This document shows, in pieces, positions 33,935-43,014 of a stretch of 64,000 nucleotides of DNA (position 1 is its first letter; each line of letters starts with the position of its first letter). The stretch is from contig JAPWDM010000017.1 in NCBI GenBank assembly GCA_035578155.1, forward strand, positions 3,601,482 through 3,665,481. Reading direction: 5' to 3'. Source of the stretch: Brachynemurus nebulosus. Taxonomy: Eukaryota; Arthropoda; Insecta; Neuroptera; Myrmeleontidae. Under the pieces are notes generated by a model, which saw only the letters and a program-made list of their open reading frames with translations, was not told where the DNA came from and searched no databases. Both the position numbers and the translations under genes were made by a program.

Positions 33935-34111
33935 ATGATAATTTACAATCCGGAGCAACCCGCCGCTAGCCAACATTGCAAGGGACTTTCGAAACCTAAG
34001 ATCATTAAACGTAAAATTTTTAAGCAACAACACATTTCAGCCGAAAATTTAGCATTTCTTAAATCACTAGGTCTTAAAGTGAAAAGAACATGGTACTCAC
34101 CAATGTGTTGA
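33935..34111 (+). CDS. 58-aa basic protein ORF, outer-element copy
   Basis: ATG at 33935, TGA at 34109-34111, same 58-codon length as the two inner copies. Substitutions relative to them cluster in residues 6-15 (NPEQPAASQHCKG region) and a few single positions. The basic centre and LAFLKSLGLKVKRTWYS block are kept. There are no indels or stops, although every other gene of the outer element is broken. Upstream lies the TGACTCA array; 158 nt downstream is the start of the unknown gene. Confidence 0.68.
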   Translation: MIIYNPEQPAASQHCKGLSKPKIIKRKIFKQQHISAENLAFLKSLGLKVKRTWYSPMC

Positions 34112-34269
34112 ATATTATTAACAGTTTGTAATTTGATTGTAAACTAGCAAAAGGTACTAGTTGCCATTTTCGGATACACAATTTAACTAATTACCCCCAC
34201 CACTTTTAATTATTCTATATAAAGTTCTGGATTGTGTAAATAAATTCAGTTCTACAGTGGCGGTAAAAA

Positions 34270-34359
34270 ATGGCATTTCTTGACATACAAGACTATCAAG
34301 GACCTAACAACGAATTTTATTTTAAAGATTTTTTTGGTCAGAGGGATCTACACTTTTGA
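34270..34359 (+). pseudogene. unknown element gene, outer copy: 5' fragment only
   Basis: ATG at 34270 followed by MAFLDIQDYQGPNNEFYFKD. After about 20 codons the sequence runs into the terminal-repeat module (from about 34330), so nearly all of the gene is deleted. This fragment still has the residues missing at the lesion shared by both inner arms, and so shows that the inner copies carry a deletion there. Its TATA and TCAGTT promoter elements remain upstream. Confidence 0.72.
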
Positions 34360-34459
34360 CACGGCAGTGTACCAAAAATTTAAGTATAGAACGGTGTCAA
34401 AAATTTGGGGCCCCCCCTTGGGTTAGGGTAACCTCACATTTTTGACACGGTAGTGTACC

Positions 34460-35141
34460 TTTCGTTTAAGATGACGAAATTATGGCAAGCGCGTGTTGAG
34501 GTCAAAGGCCAAGGTTTGTACGTACACAAAATAAGCACAGTACGCTTTAAAAAGTGATCGTAGACCTTTTTGGTCCGGGGGTTCACACTTTTGACACGGT
34601 AGTGTACCAAAAATTTAAGAACAGTACGGTGTCAAAAGTTTGGGGCTACGCCTTGGGTTAGGGTAACCCCATATTTTTGATGCGGTAGTGTATCGCAGTT
34701 CTCAATTTGTGGCCTGAAATTCAGTCTGCACATGCGTAGTATTCTAAAATTCAGTCTGCGTATACGTCGTGTACTATAATTCAGTCTGCCCATGCGTTAG
34801 GTCTGGATTCAAAAACTATGTTAGTGCTGGCGGGTAATGGGTTAACACAAATCCAAATCGTGATGATCAAATTGTGATGGCGCATAATGGGTTAACTTGA
34901 ATTTATTTTGTCGAAGTGATGACTCATCTCTTAGAAATTTCAAGGCCAACAGTATGAGCGACTGTGGGGTCAAATGTCAACAACAAATTTTGATACATGT
35001 ACTCGGTACGTGCCGGGTCAAAGGTCAATCTATACACTAGGCACAGTAGGACCCCAAACTGCACGGTTCTAAACACCGTCAGGAAGTAGTCCGGAAAATT
35101 GAGGTTCCACTGTGTCATAGAACTCTCCTAGCCTATCTACT
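34460..35141 (-). repeat. outer element, right terminal inverted repeat
   Basis: Inverted relative to 16356-16964 and diverged. It contains three degraded units of the ACGCATGCGCAGACTGAA repeat (34720-34800). Sequence from about 34330 to 34460 is an additional, partial copy of the terminal module. The terminus ends ...ATCTACT at 35141, followed by AGCATC. Confidence 0.85.
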
Positions 35142-35147
35142 AGCATC
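35142..35147. repeat. target-site duplication of the outer element (right), AGCATC
   Basis: Identical to 16350-16355 and immediately next to the inverted terminus. Confidence 0.9.
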
Positions 35148-35153
35148 ATAAAA

Positions 35154-35525
35154 AATATATCAAATGGGGCAAAATAAGCGGGGCAAAATGGAATAGTATC
35201 TCATTTTGTCTCTTTTTACGGAGGATAATGAAGACCAGTAGGAAATAGGATTGAACAAAAAAAGAATGAAAATAAAAAAAGATAAAATATAAAAAAATAA
35301 ATAAAGCTATGGATTTTGGATTGTGGTTAATTTTATTCGCAATCAGAAGAGGATTGGATTGCGTGCCGTCGTTTGGTGCTTCGGCACATAATTCCTGTGC
35401 AGGAGTAGATGACGAAGATGACAAGGTGCATATTTTTTCACGCTGCGTTCTTGAATAAACTGCTCATTTTGCCCCGAAGCATTTCCCGTTTTTCCCAAAG
35501 TTCGGGGTAAAATGGGAAATTTGAC
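35154..35525. repeat. GGGGCAAAATG-type repeat flanking the outer Polinton on the right
   Basis: ATGGGGCAAAATAAGCGG and GGGGCAAAATGG phrases occur at the left edge, and inverted CTCATTTTGCCCCG and CCCATTTTACCCC-type phrases near 35461-35515. Related to 16012-16090 on the other side of the Polinton. Between them is AT-rich sequence with a 92-codon minus frame (35146-35424) that has no recognisable domain. Confidence 0.4.
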
Positions 35526-36370
35526 ACTTTTTATTTAGTTCCTATTTGTCAAAAAAGTTAGTTGATTAAGTTTAAAAGTAAAAAATACAGCAGAAAAAAA
35601 AAAACAACAGTACATTATAAAAATAATCTTTTTCTGGTTAGTAATACAGTCTTACAATCTATGAATGTGGAATGTGTGTAATATAAGTGGAAGAAAATAG
35701 ACAAATATGGGACGAAAACATAAAGAACTGATGGTAAAACACGGTCCTATTATAGCAATAAAGGAAGAAAGTAGAACTGAATGTTGTATATAGCTACAAT
35801 ATTCAACAATTCTACGACGTGCCAGTTTACCTATGATTACATTATTTAACTTTTGGTCTTAAACTTTCCGACTGTAGTGTACATAATAACGTCTATAAGC
35901 AGATAAGTATGTATTCACGAGAAAAAAATGAATTAGACATTTATAACTGAGCCGATTAAAAAAGATTGATACACACAATTATGGAATGATTATAAAGATT
36001 TCAATCGAATGACGAAAGAATTTAAATTGATGGTGAGTTGTGAATTGTAAATAAAATAAATTAGAATTTCTTTGTGCTGGCGCGGATTTTATGACAACTA
36101 AGAAAGTATCAAAAGATATAAGAAGAGAAGAGATTGTTACCCTTTGCTTTGTAGTATGACTTACATAAGTATGGTTAAGCAATATTGTCAATGCTTATAA
36201 TCCCTTTAACCCGTTCATAGTATATTACGAGAAAAAGTATTATAAATTGCATATTACTCACGACCGGAAAAGTTACGCAAAAACATCGTAGCAGCGAGTG
36301 TGTAATAAATCTTACAACTGAGTTACGAAATACATTTTATATCTATATAATATATATAAAAATTAAAACT
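35526..36370. other. gene-free AT-rich DNA
   Basis: No supported gene. The minus frame 35979-36191 has no motif. Confidence 0.45.
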
Positions 36371-36840
36371 GATTGTGAAAATTGGAACAAGGAGTCGACA
36401 GCCTGCAAGATTATTAAAAATAACTTATAAAAAGTTCCTTTTTACTCGACGCGTTTCGATCAATTTATGATCATTTTCAAGAGAAATATCTTTTGGACAA
36501 CCATTGTCGAAATAAAATAAAAATTAGTCGACTTAGAAAAAGTAATAATGTAAGTTGTATTGTAACAACAAAAACTGGTCAGGAAGTAAAATTTTTAATT
36601 TTCCAAAAAGGTTAAAAAGGTTTACTTCCTGACGAGTTTTTGTTGTTACAATACAACTTACATTATTACTTTTTCTAAGTCGACTAATTTTTATTTTATT
36701 TCGACAATGGTTGTCCAAAAGATATTTCTCTTGAAACTGATCATAAATTGATCGAAACGCGTCGAGTAAAAAGGAACTTTTTATAAGTTATTTTTAATAA
36801 TCTTGCAGGCTGTCGACTCCTTGTTCCAATTTTCATAATC
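36371..36840. repeat. near-perfect 470-bp palindrome (foldback)
   Basis: Two 220-bp arms (36371-36590 and 36621-36840) around a 30-bp loop. Comparing them base by base, I find three mismatches and no indels. The ends read GATTRTGAAAATTGG. The arms contain TCGATCAATTTATGATCA and CTCGACGCGTTTCGATC. If transcribed, it would fold into a very long hairpin. It encodes no supported protein. It could be a young foldback transposon, an inverted duplication, or a Penelope-related or retrozyme-like derivative (see findings). Confidence 0.95.
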
Positions 36841-36865
36841 CCTCCACCTGCAGTTGGACTGATTT

Positions 36866-37420
36866 ATATAAAACTGATTGACTGACTGACTGACTGACTG
36901 ACTGATCGATCAACGCACAGTCCAAACCAATGGGCCTAGAAACGTGAAATTTTGGACAGGCATTTCTTATATAATGTAGGTGAGCACTAAGAAGGCATTT
37001 TTGGAAATTCACCCCCTAAGAAGGTAAAATAGGAGATGAAAATTTTTATAGAAATCTATAATTTTTTGAGTCAGAAATATGGAAATTGGTGTTAGCTTAC
37101 TGGCTTGTACAAAAAATTTCAGTGCTTTTAAAAATTGATTCCTTAAGGGGTTGAAATAGGGGAAGAAACTTTAAATGGAAGTCTGTCGTTTTTACAATTA
37201 GAAATGTGGAAACTGATATGGTATGGTATACTGGTGATTTTAAAATTGTTAAAAATCATTGTTTAACGTGTAAATCCTAATCCTTATCGTAACTAATAAA
37301 TGCACAATTGAGTGTTTCTTTGTTTGTTTGACTTGCTTTTACGCTCCAACGACTTACCAGTCAATTTGAAACTTTGCACAGATATCGTTTGGGAGACAAA
37401 CACGGTTATAGGCCATTTCT
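36866..37420. repeat. dispersed repeat starting with a (GACT)n tract
   Basis: A run of about six GACT units (36881-36903) is followed by ATCAACGCACAGTCCAAACC and GAAACGTGAAATTTTGGACA, then by AATTCACCCCCTAAG. Phrases of this kind (short tetranucleotide run, then a sentence about ACTG..CGGATTTTGA or GAAA-TGAAATTT) are common to insect noncoding repeats, and a similar one occurs at 47190-47300. The family is not identified and there is no ORF. Confidence 0.45.
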
Positions 37421-38030
37421 TAACCCGGGAAAATATTCCATTCCCGAAGGAAATCTATGACAATTATGACAGTTGATTATTAAAAAACGAATTATTGGTT
37501 TCAAACTTCGAATATTGTTAATAGAGGGGTTGGAAATGAACATAGGCGACTTTTTGCCATGGGAAAACATCTATCTGATTCCTGTGGGAAATTTCATTTC
37601 TGCGGAAAAATATATTTTAAATGAAACAAAAAAAGATTCTTAGAGTTTGTTCGAACTCTGTTTATTAGCAGATAGAACGATATACAATAATAAACATAGG
37701 TTTTTACCCCGTCGAAGTATCTGATTCCCGAGAGAAAATGTATTTAAAATGAAATAATGATAACTAACTGTTAAAAAATGGAAGATTGATTTTAAACATT
37801 GCATATTGTTTACACCGGGAATAGAAAGGGACACAAACTACTGTCTACCCAACAAAAATATCTGAACCCTGTGAGAAGTCTTATTCCTGTGGGAAAATAT
37901 ATTCAAAACGATAAAAAAAGGATTACTGACTTCATTCGAACTTTGCATAATGTTAAAACAATGTTATAGTCTACTTTTTAGCCAGAGAAAACATTTTATT
38001 TCTGTGGGAAAATTCCTGTGAGAAAATGAA
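37420..38030. repeat. degenerate tandem repeat array
   Basis: About four imperfect units share CCTGTGGGAAAATATATT, AATGAAA, GATTA-TG-TTC-AACTT and CATATTGTTA phrases, with spacing of roughly 130-200 bp. No coding potential. Confidence 0.5.
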
Positions 38031-38078
38031 AGTACATTTTATACGTTTGAACTAGATGTCATAGTTTCAAAAGCCACG

Positions 38079-38260
38079 AGTGGAAGAGCTGAGCGAGTTC
38101 CAGTACACACTACGTCGTCAAAAGTATGGGTACATCTTGAGTCAAGGTGTGTCGCGGTAGTGTACTTAATGCTGTGGTACACTGCCGTGTCAAAAGTACG
38201 GCACCCCTTGGGTCAAGATGTGCCCATACTTCTGAGAACGTAATGTATGCTAAAACCCGT
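38079..38260 (+). repeat. solitary Polinton-type terminal fragment
   Basis: AGTGGAAGAGCTGAGCGAGT resembles the inner terminus AGTAGAATAGCTGAGCGGGT. Shortly inside it contains TGGTACACTGCCGTGTCAAA and related terminal-module phrases. It points rightward, but no matching opposite terminus or gene of the family follows. It is the remnant of a third insertion of this family or of a related one. Confidence 0.6.
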
Positions 38261-38668
38261 TTAGTCCTTCCAATGCCACGCGGGCGAATTCGTGGATAAA
38301 TGCCAGTAACTAATATTAAATTCACAATAAATAATACGCATGTTTCTACTCCTACTATTAAAAGTAACATTTTACGCACTAGATATAAAAACTGACAATT
38401 TCCCACAGCGTGAGGGAATATTATAGGTGTAAGAAATAATATGGTTTACTATAATAAAAAAGGTTATTACACTTTTTTTGTACTTAAAATTACATTGTTT
38501 ATAGGTGAAATTATCTAATTTATACTATAACTACAAATTTATACTATAATTATTCTAATGCAAAAATAACAAAAAGGAAAAGAGACAAAAAATTTTTGTA
38601 CGTCTAATTTTGATGAATTTCTTGCATTTGTTTAATGACGTCAGTCCAAGTTTAGATAATCTCACATA

Positions 38669-39934
38669 GGGTAAGAGACCCGATGACCGAACACTATTTT
38701 TAGCTGTATCATTAAAGTAGCTTAAAAAAATTAAAAAATAAACAAAACACCAATTTTTTTTTTTTCTTAATAAGCATGAAACCAAATTTTTTTAATCCAA
38801 TGAATATGTTTTTAAGAAAACATAACCCAAAAATTTTGATTTATTAATGTTTTTGTTTTATAATTTGTTGATGTCTATGAAAAAACGGATAGAATATATT
38901 AGCCTCCTTTAAAAAATCAACACACTGACCCGTAAGAAAGAACACGCATTTAATGTACATGACATAGAATACATATTTTTTTTTGTACATCTTTTGCTAT
39001 CGAATATTTAAACCATTATCTTCCAGCCACTTTGACACTCTATCCACTGCAAGGTGTCACTTTGTGTCATAGAGTATCACAGAGTGACATCTTGTGAAAC
39101 ATAGAACGTCAAAGCAACAATGACAGAAGGGTTTAAATATTCGATAAAATAAACCACTAAAATACTGTATTTCGTTTCGTCATCTACTGATGTTTTAAAA
39201 AAGATTGTGTACATTGTAACTTATCCAAACAGTTAAATTAAGTATATATTTAATGTATTTAATATACACACGTGCACAGTTTATGTCGTTTCAGATTTAA
39301 TACATATGTTTGACGTTTTTATTTGATAATATGTAAATAACAATTTCGAAGTTTTAATTCAATATTAATTATTTTTCAATTGATTTTACGTTCTGAAATA
39401 AATAAAATATTAAAGTGAAATTATAAAAACGGTTAGTTAAGTCTTTTAAACCCAAAAATTAATTAAAAATGTTTATAAAATAGGTATGTAATATATAATT
39501 CTCAAAATGGGGTACCTAACCTTAAAACTCGGATCCCAAGAAGAAACACTTCTACAAATAATATTTAACGCATATAAAATATAATTTAGCTATCCTAATC
39601 TCTTAAGTGGACTAATTATTTGTATACTTTTATTATGCTAATAACTTTAAAAATTCGGTGAAAAATGTTACATTTTATAACCCATGTGTTTTGAATAATG
39701 ATCATCCATCATATTAAAAATTCACGAATTCAACAAAAATTGTTCGATATATATATGTATTTCTTAAATTAAGTGAGGAGACATTAAATGTGAGGTGAAT
39801 TTAAATTGAAAAATAATCATTCTATTAATAATAATTTTTTTATCAGAGGTTTCTTTTAGAAATAACTTCATTAAGATATAAATGTCAAAACTGTTCGGAC
39901 TTATAACCCCGTTCGACAATCGGGTCTTTTACCC
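38669..39934. mobile_element. TA-flanked 1.27-kb element with GGGTAAAAGACCCGAT ends
   Basis: Left end GGGTAAGAGACCCGATGACC and right end (reverse complement GGGTAAAAGACCCGATTGTC) are inverted, and TA dinucleotides flank both (38667-38668 and 39935-39936). TA flanks indicate a Tc1/mariner-type insertion. No transposase frame is present, so it is non-autonomous. An internal hairpin lies at 38998-39148 with arms TATCGAATATTTAAACC and GGTTTAAATATTCGATA. Confidence 0.75.
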
Positions 39935-39936
39935 TA

Positions 39937-40615
39937 TACATAATTATTATATTGACAATTTAACTCATGTGCATCAAGTCGAAACAAAATGGTACAAAAT
40001 AATTCATTGGTCATTTCACTGTAGGTAAACACGATAAAAACGAAACAAAATTTTGTACTGGTAAATTTAAGTGATTTCAGAACCATGATAACAATTTATT
40101 AAATAATAACACGAATTTTATTATACTAAATTATCTTACCGTATTACACTTGAGTTTTATATTCTTTCTGAATAAATTTTATTTTTTTTCTACAACTAAA
40201 ATTTCTTGCCTAACAGCAATTCTTCTCGTTAAATTGCTAGGCAACAAATTTTTGTTAGGCAAACCCAAATTTATTCGAAAAAATACAAACCTCTCGTATA
40301 ATAACAAGTGATTATTATTTATTATTGTTTCCATAGTTTCAACGTATGTGCTAAGAAAAATTTATGCGCCTTATAACGGACATTATAAATGATTAATAAA
40401 AAAAATTAATATTTATGTAATTAAAAATTAATGTAAATTTCGTGAAAAAGAAACAATCGTGCGGATCCGTGCAAGAAATTTATATTTGTGGGAAATAAGC
40501 CATTTTTACTAACTATACGGTATTTGAAAGTTTTTTAAAAAGTGTTTTAAATAGTTGGTATGCATCTAATATATCATAAAAAATAGTTATTTATGCAACA
40601 ATTTACAAAATGAAG
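39937..40615. other. gene-free AT-rich DNA
   Basis: No supported gene. A short imperfect inverted repeat built on TTGCCTAACA and TGTTAGGCAA lies at about 40205-40262. Confidence 0.45.
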
Positions 40616-40745
40616 GTGTTTTTTTCACGAGTGGTAAGTTTGTCCAACGAGGCCTGCGGGCCGAGTTGGACAATTGAGACGAGTGAAGAAAACACTCATT
40701 TTGTACGTGTTGCATACAATATTTTTTGCAATTCTGATTTAAAAT
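40616..40745. repeat. GC-cored hairpin repeat, copy 2
   Basis: A palindrome from GTGTTTTTTTCACGAG to GTGAAGAAAACAC (40616-40695) with core GAGGCCTGCGGGCCGAG, followed by the tail GTACGTGTTGCATACAATAT. It is very similar to copy 1 at 11464-11590. It lies 280 bp upstream of the tyrosine-recombinase pseudogene and could be part of that element's end. Confidence 0.82.
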
Positions 40746-41024
40746 AGTAAAATTTTAATAATAATAATATTATTTTAATTATATATACATGGGCAATAAT
40801 TCATGGGTAACTATAGTTTATATTCACTATTATAACGTTACTGCAGAAACGTATCATAAACAAAAAAATTTCTATTTATTAACTAAATATTATTCAAATC
40901 TAGTAACCAGGTTAGTTACAAATGTTGAATTGTTTATTTGTTGACTGCCTTCAAAGAAAGACGTGTTTCTCTAAAAAGTAATATTTTTATTCATAAAATG
41001 TGTTAATAAATAAATAGCACACCA

Positions 41025-42057
41025 ATGGATGTAGAAATAGCTGCAGAAGTTGCAATATCGGCGTTACTACCAACAAAATCAAAGAATTTGTACGAAATTG
41101 CCTACAAGAAATTCAGTGAGTGGTGCAATGAGAAAAAAATTGAAATAGCGGACGAAAAAATATTGCTTGCCTATTTTTCACAAAAAATGGAAAACCAAAA
41201 AGCTTTAACTAAGTGGAGTCACTATTCAATGTTAAAGGCTACACTCAAAATGGAAAGAAACATAGATATTGGTAAATTTACTATATTAACAGCATTTTTA
41301 AAAAGGAAATCAGAAGGGTATAAAGTAAAAAAATCTAAAATTTTCACTAAAGAACAAATCGCTAAATTTCTGCAGTCAGCAGATGACAAAAATTATTTAT
41401 TAATGAAGGTAAAAATTTACATGTATGCATATTTTATTTTCAATTATTAATATATTTTTAACTTTATAGGTGGCATTAATAGTGGGTATTGCCGGTGCTT
41501 GTCGTCGGGACGAACTTATCAAAATAACAATTTTAGATATTGAAGATATGGGTGATTGTATAAAAATTTCTGTGCCGGATACAAAAACAAAAACTTCAAG
41601 AGAATTTGTTATAACCAAGGGAAATGTGTCAAAAATAAATATGCTTGAAATTTTTAGAAAATATATGAACCTGCGACCACAAAATACGACACTCTCGTTT
41701 TTTTCTAACCCACAGACATGAAAAATGTGTTTCGCGCCAGTGGGAATAAACACAATTGCAGAATTTCCAAAAAAAATTGCACAGTTTCTAAATTTACCTA
41801 ATTGTGACCAATCTACTGGCCGCTGTTTTACACGAACATCAGCTTCACTATTAGCCGACACTGGCGTAGATATATCGATACTTAAGCGCCATGGCGGGTG
41901 AAAATCTAGTACTGTTGCAGAGGGCTACGTAGAAAATTCAGCTGAAAATAAGAAAGAAATTTCAATTAAAATATTAGGAGGAACAAAAGATTCTTTAGAA
42001 ACATCTTCAAATGTGCAGGAAATTACAAATAAAAGTAAAGAAAATTCTCCCCTTTAG
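41025..42057 (+). pseudogene. tyrosine recombinase (Crypton-like) pseudogene with one intron
   Basis: Exon 1 is 41025-41408 (128 codons). A phase-0 intron of 61 nt (GTAAAA...TTATAG, 41409-41469) follows, then exon 2 41470-42057 (195 codons including stops), for about 321 residues. The N-terminal part has the SAM-like core-binding fold signature of this family (LYEIAYKKFSEWC, EKILLAYFSQK, KWSHYSMLKATL). Exon 2 has the catalytic domain: first Arg block GACRRDEL, DTKTK, then GRCFTRTSASLLADTG, LKRHGG, and the nucleophile region AEGYVENSAENKK. Family members have a His-x-x-Arg-type block where this copy has Arg in place of His (GRCFTR), and a Trp after HGG, which here is TGA (41899-41901). A second TGA is at 41719-41721. 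The nucleophilic Tyr (41926-41928) remains. The element is inactive. Neighbour: hairpin repeat 280 bp upstream. Confidence 0.85.
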
Positions 42058-42703
42058 TAAAGTAAAAATTGTATTATTTATATTTATAATAAATAAAAAT
42101 TCAATAAAAAATGGAAATACGATCTCAGTTCATTAAAAATTTGATATATTTATTAAAGAAAAATTCAAAATATAATATTTCTTTTAAATGGTTCATGAAT
42201 AACCAACTATGACTTGCAGCGTCACTGTAGGAATGAAAATTGCTTATTTTTTTCACACGTGAAAAAAAGTATCTAAGAACGAACCTACTGAGGATAATAC
42301 TACTGATTATTTTGGTCTTCTTCTTCTTGAGTTTTGGGGTCCCGTGAGCCCATGAACTGATTTCCAGTGGATTATTGCCGTACTTGAAAAGTCATACCAT
42401 TTACCTTTGTCATTCTATACTTCTAAAATAAAATCAAACCCATTAGCAATATACTGATAGACACAGGTTAATATAATTATATTACTGATTCACTTGTATA
42501 TAAATAGTTAAAATTTTGGTTCTCTTGTTTTTGCCATTTATTATTGTTGTTTACAAAACAACATGCATAATATTTTTTTCATAAACGTTTTTTGTTTTCG
42601 CTTTTATAGACTTTAATAATTTGATTCATCTTTTACGTGTTGCTTTCTTTCGTGTTTTAAGTGGCTTTCCATTAACGAATTTTTTTTCCTAAAATAGCCT
42701 AGT
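42058..42703. other. gene-free DNA downstream of the recombinase
   Basis: No gene. AATAAA motifs at about 42092 and 42102 could have served the recombinase transcript. A small palindrome TTTTTTCACACGTGAAAAAA (42249-42268) might mark the far end of the recombinase element, but this is weak. Confidence 0.4.
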
Positions 42704-42863
42704 TATAAATCACCCTAACCGTTATTTTTTTAAAATATTAGATAAATCAGCTTCAATAATCAATTATATTAATCTCTATAAGAATTTCCTTTTGTCTTTT
42801 CTGCTGTTCTTTATTTTATTTTTGTGAAATTTTTTTTTTATTAAATATAAATTTTATTTAAAA

Positions 42864-42993
<130 letters not shown>

Positions 42994-43014
42994 TTAAATA
43001 AAATTTATATTTAA

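Larger units (their letters stand above)
16356..35141. mobile_element. outer Polinton/Maverick-type element (hosts a second, nested element)
   Basis: Left end AGTAACTAGGCTAGGAGAG and right end (reverse complement AGTAGATAGGCTAGGAGAG) are terminal inverted repeats. They are flanked by identical AGCATC hexamers. The 5'-AG terminus, the 6-bp duplication and an internal protein-primed family B polymerase are the defining set for Polintons. Total length is 18,786 bp. Removing the nested insertion (9,659 bp plus one 6-bp duplication) leaves about 9,121 bp, well short of the 15-20 kb usual for the class. Order: terminus, polymerase (+), CxxC gene (+), C2H2 gene (-), TGACTCA array, 58-codon ORF (+), fragment of an unknown gene (+), terminus. 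No integrase, capsid, packaging ATPase or protease gene is recognisable. The inverted repeats are visibly diverged, so the insertion is old. Confidence 0.92.

Noticed and set aside
35146..35424. 92-codon minus ORF as a gene
   Set aside because: Hydrophobic low-complexity middle (Phe/Ile/Leu), located in the GGGGCAAAATG repeat, no homology recognised.
36533..36718. 61-codon ORF within the palindrome
   Set aside because: It spans the loop and both arms of the foldback; no independent evidence of coding.
38110..38406. 98-codon minus ORF as a membrane protein
   Set aside because: Its C-terminal half is a translation of the Polinton terminal-module fragment, so it is chimeric by chance.
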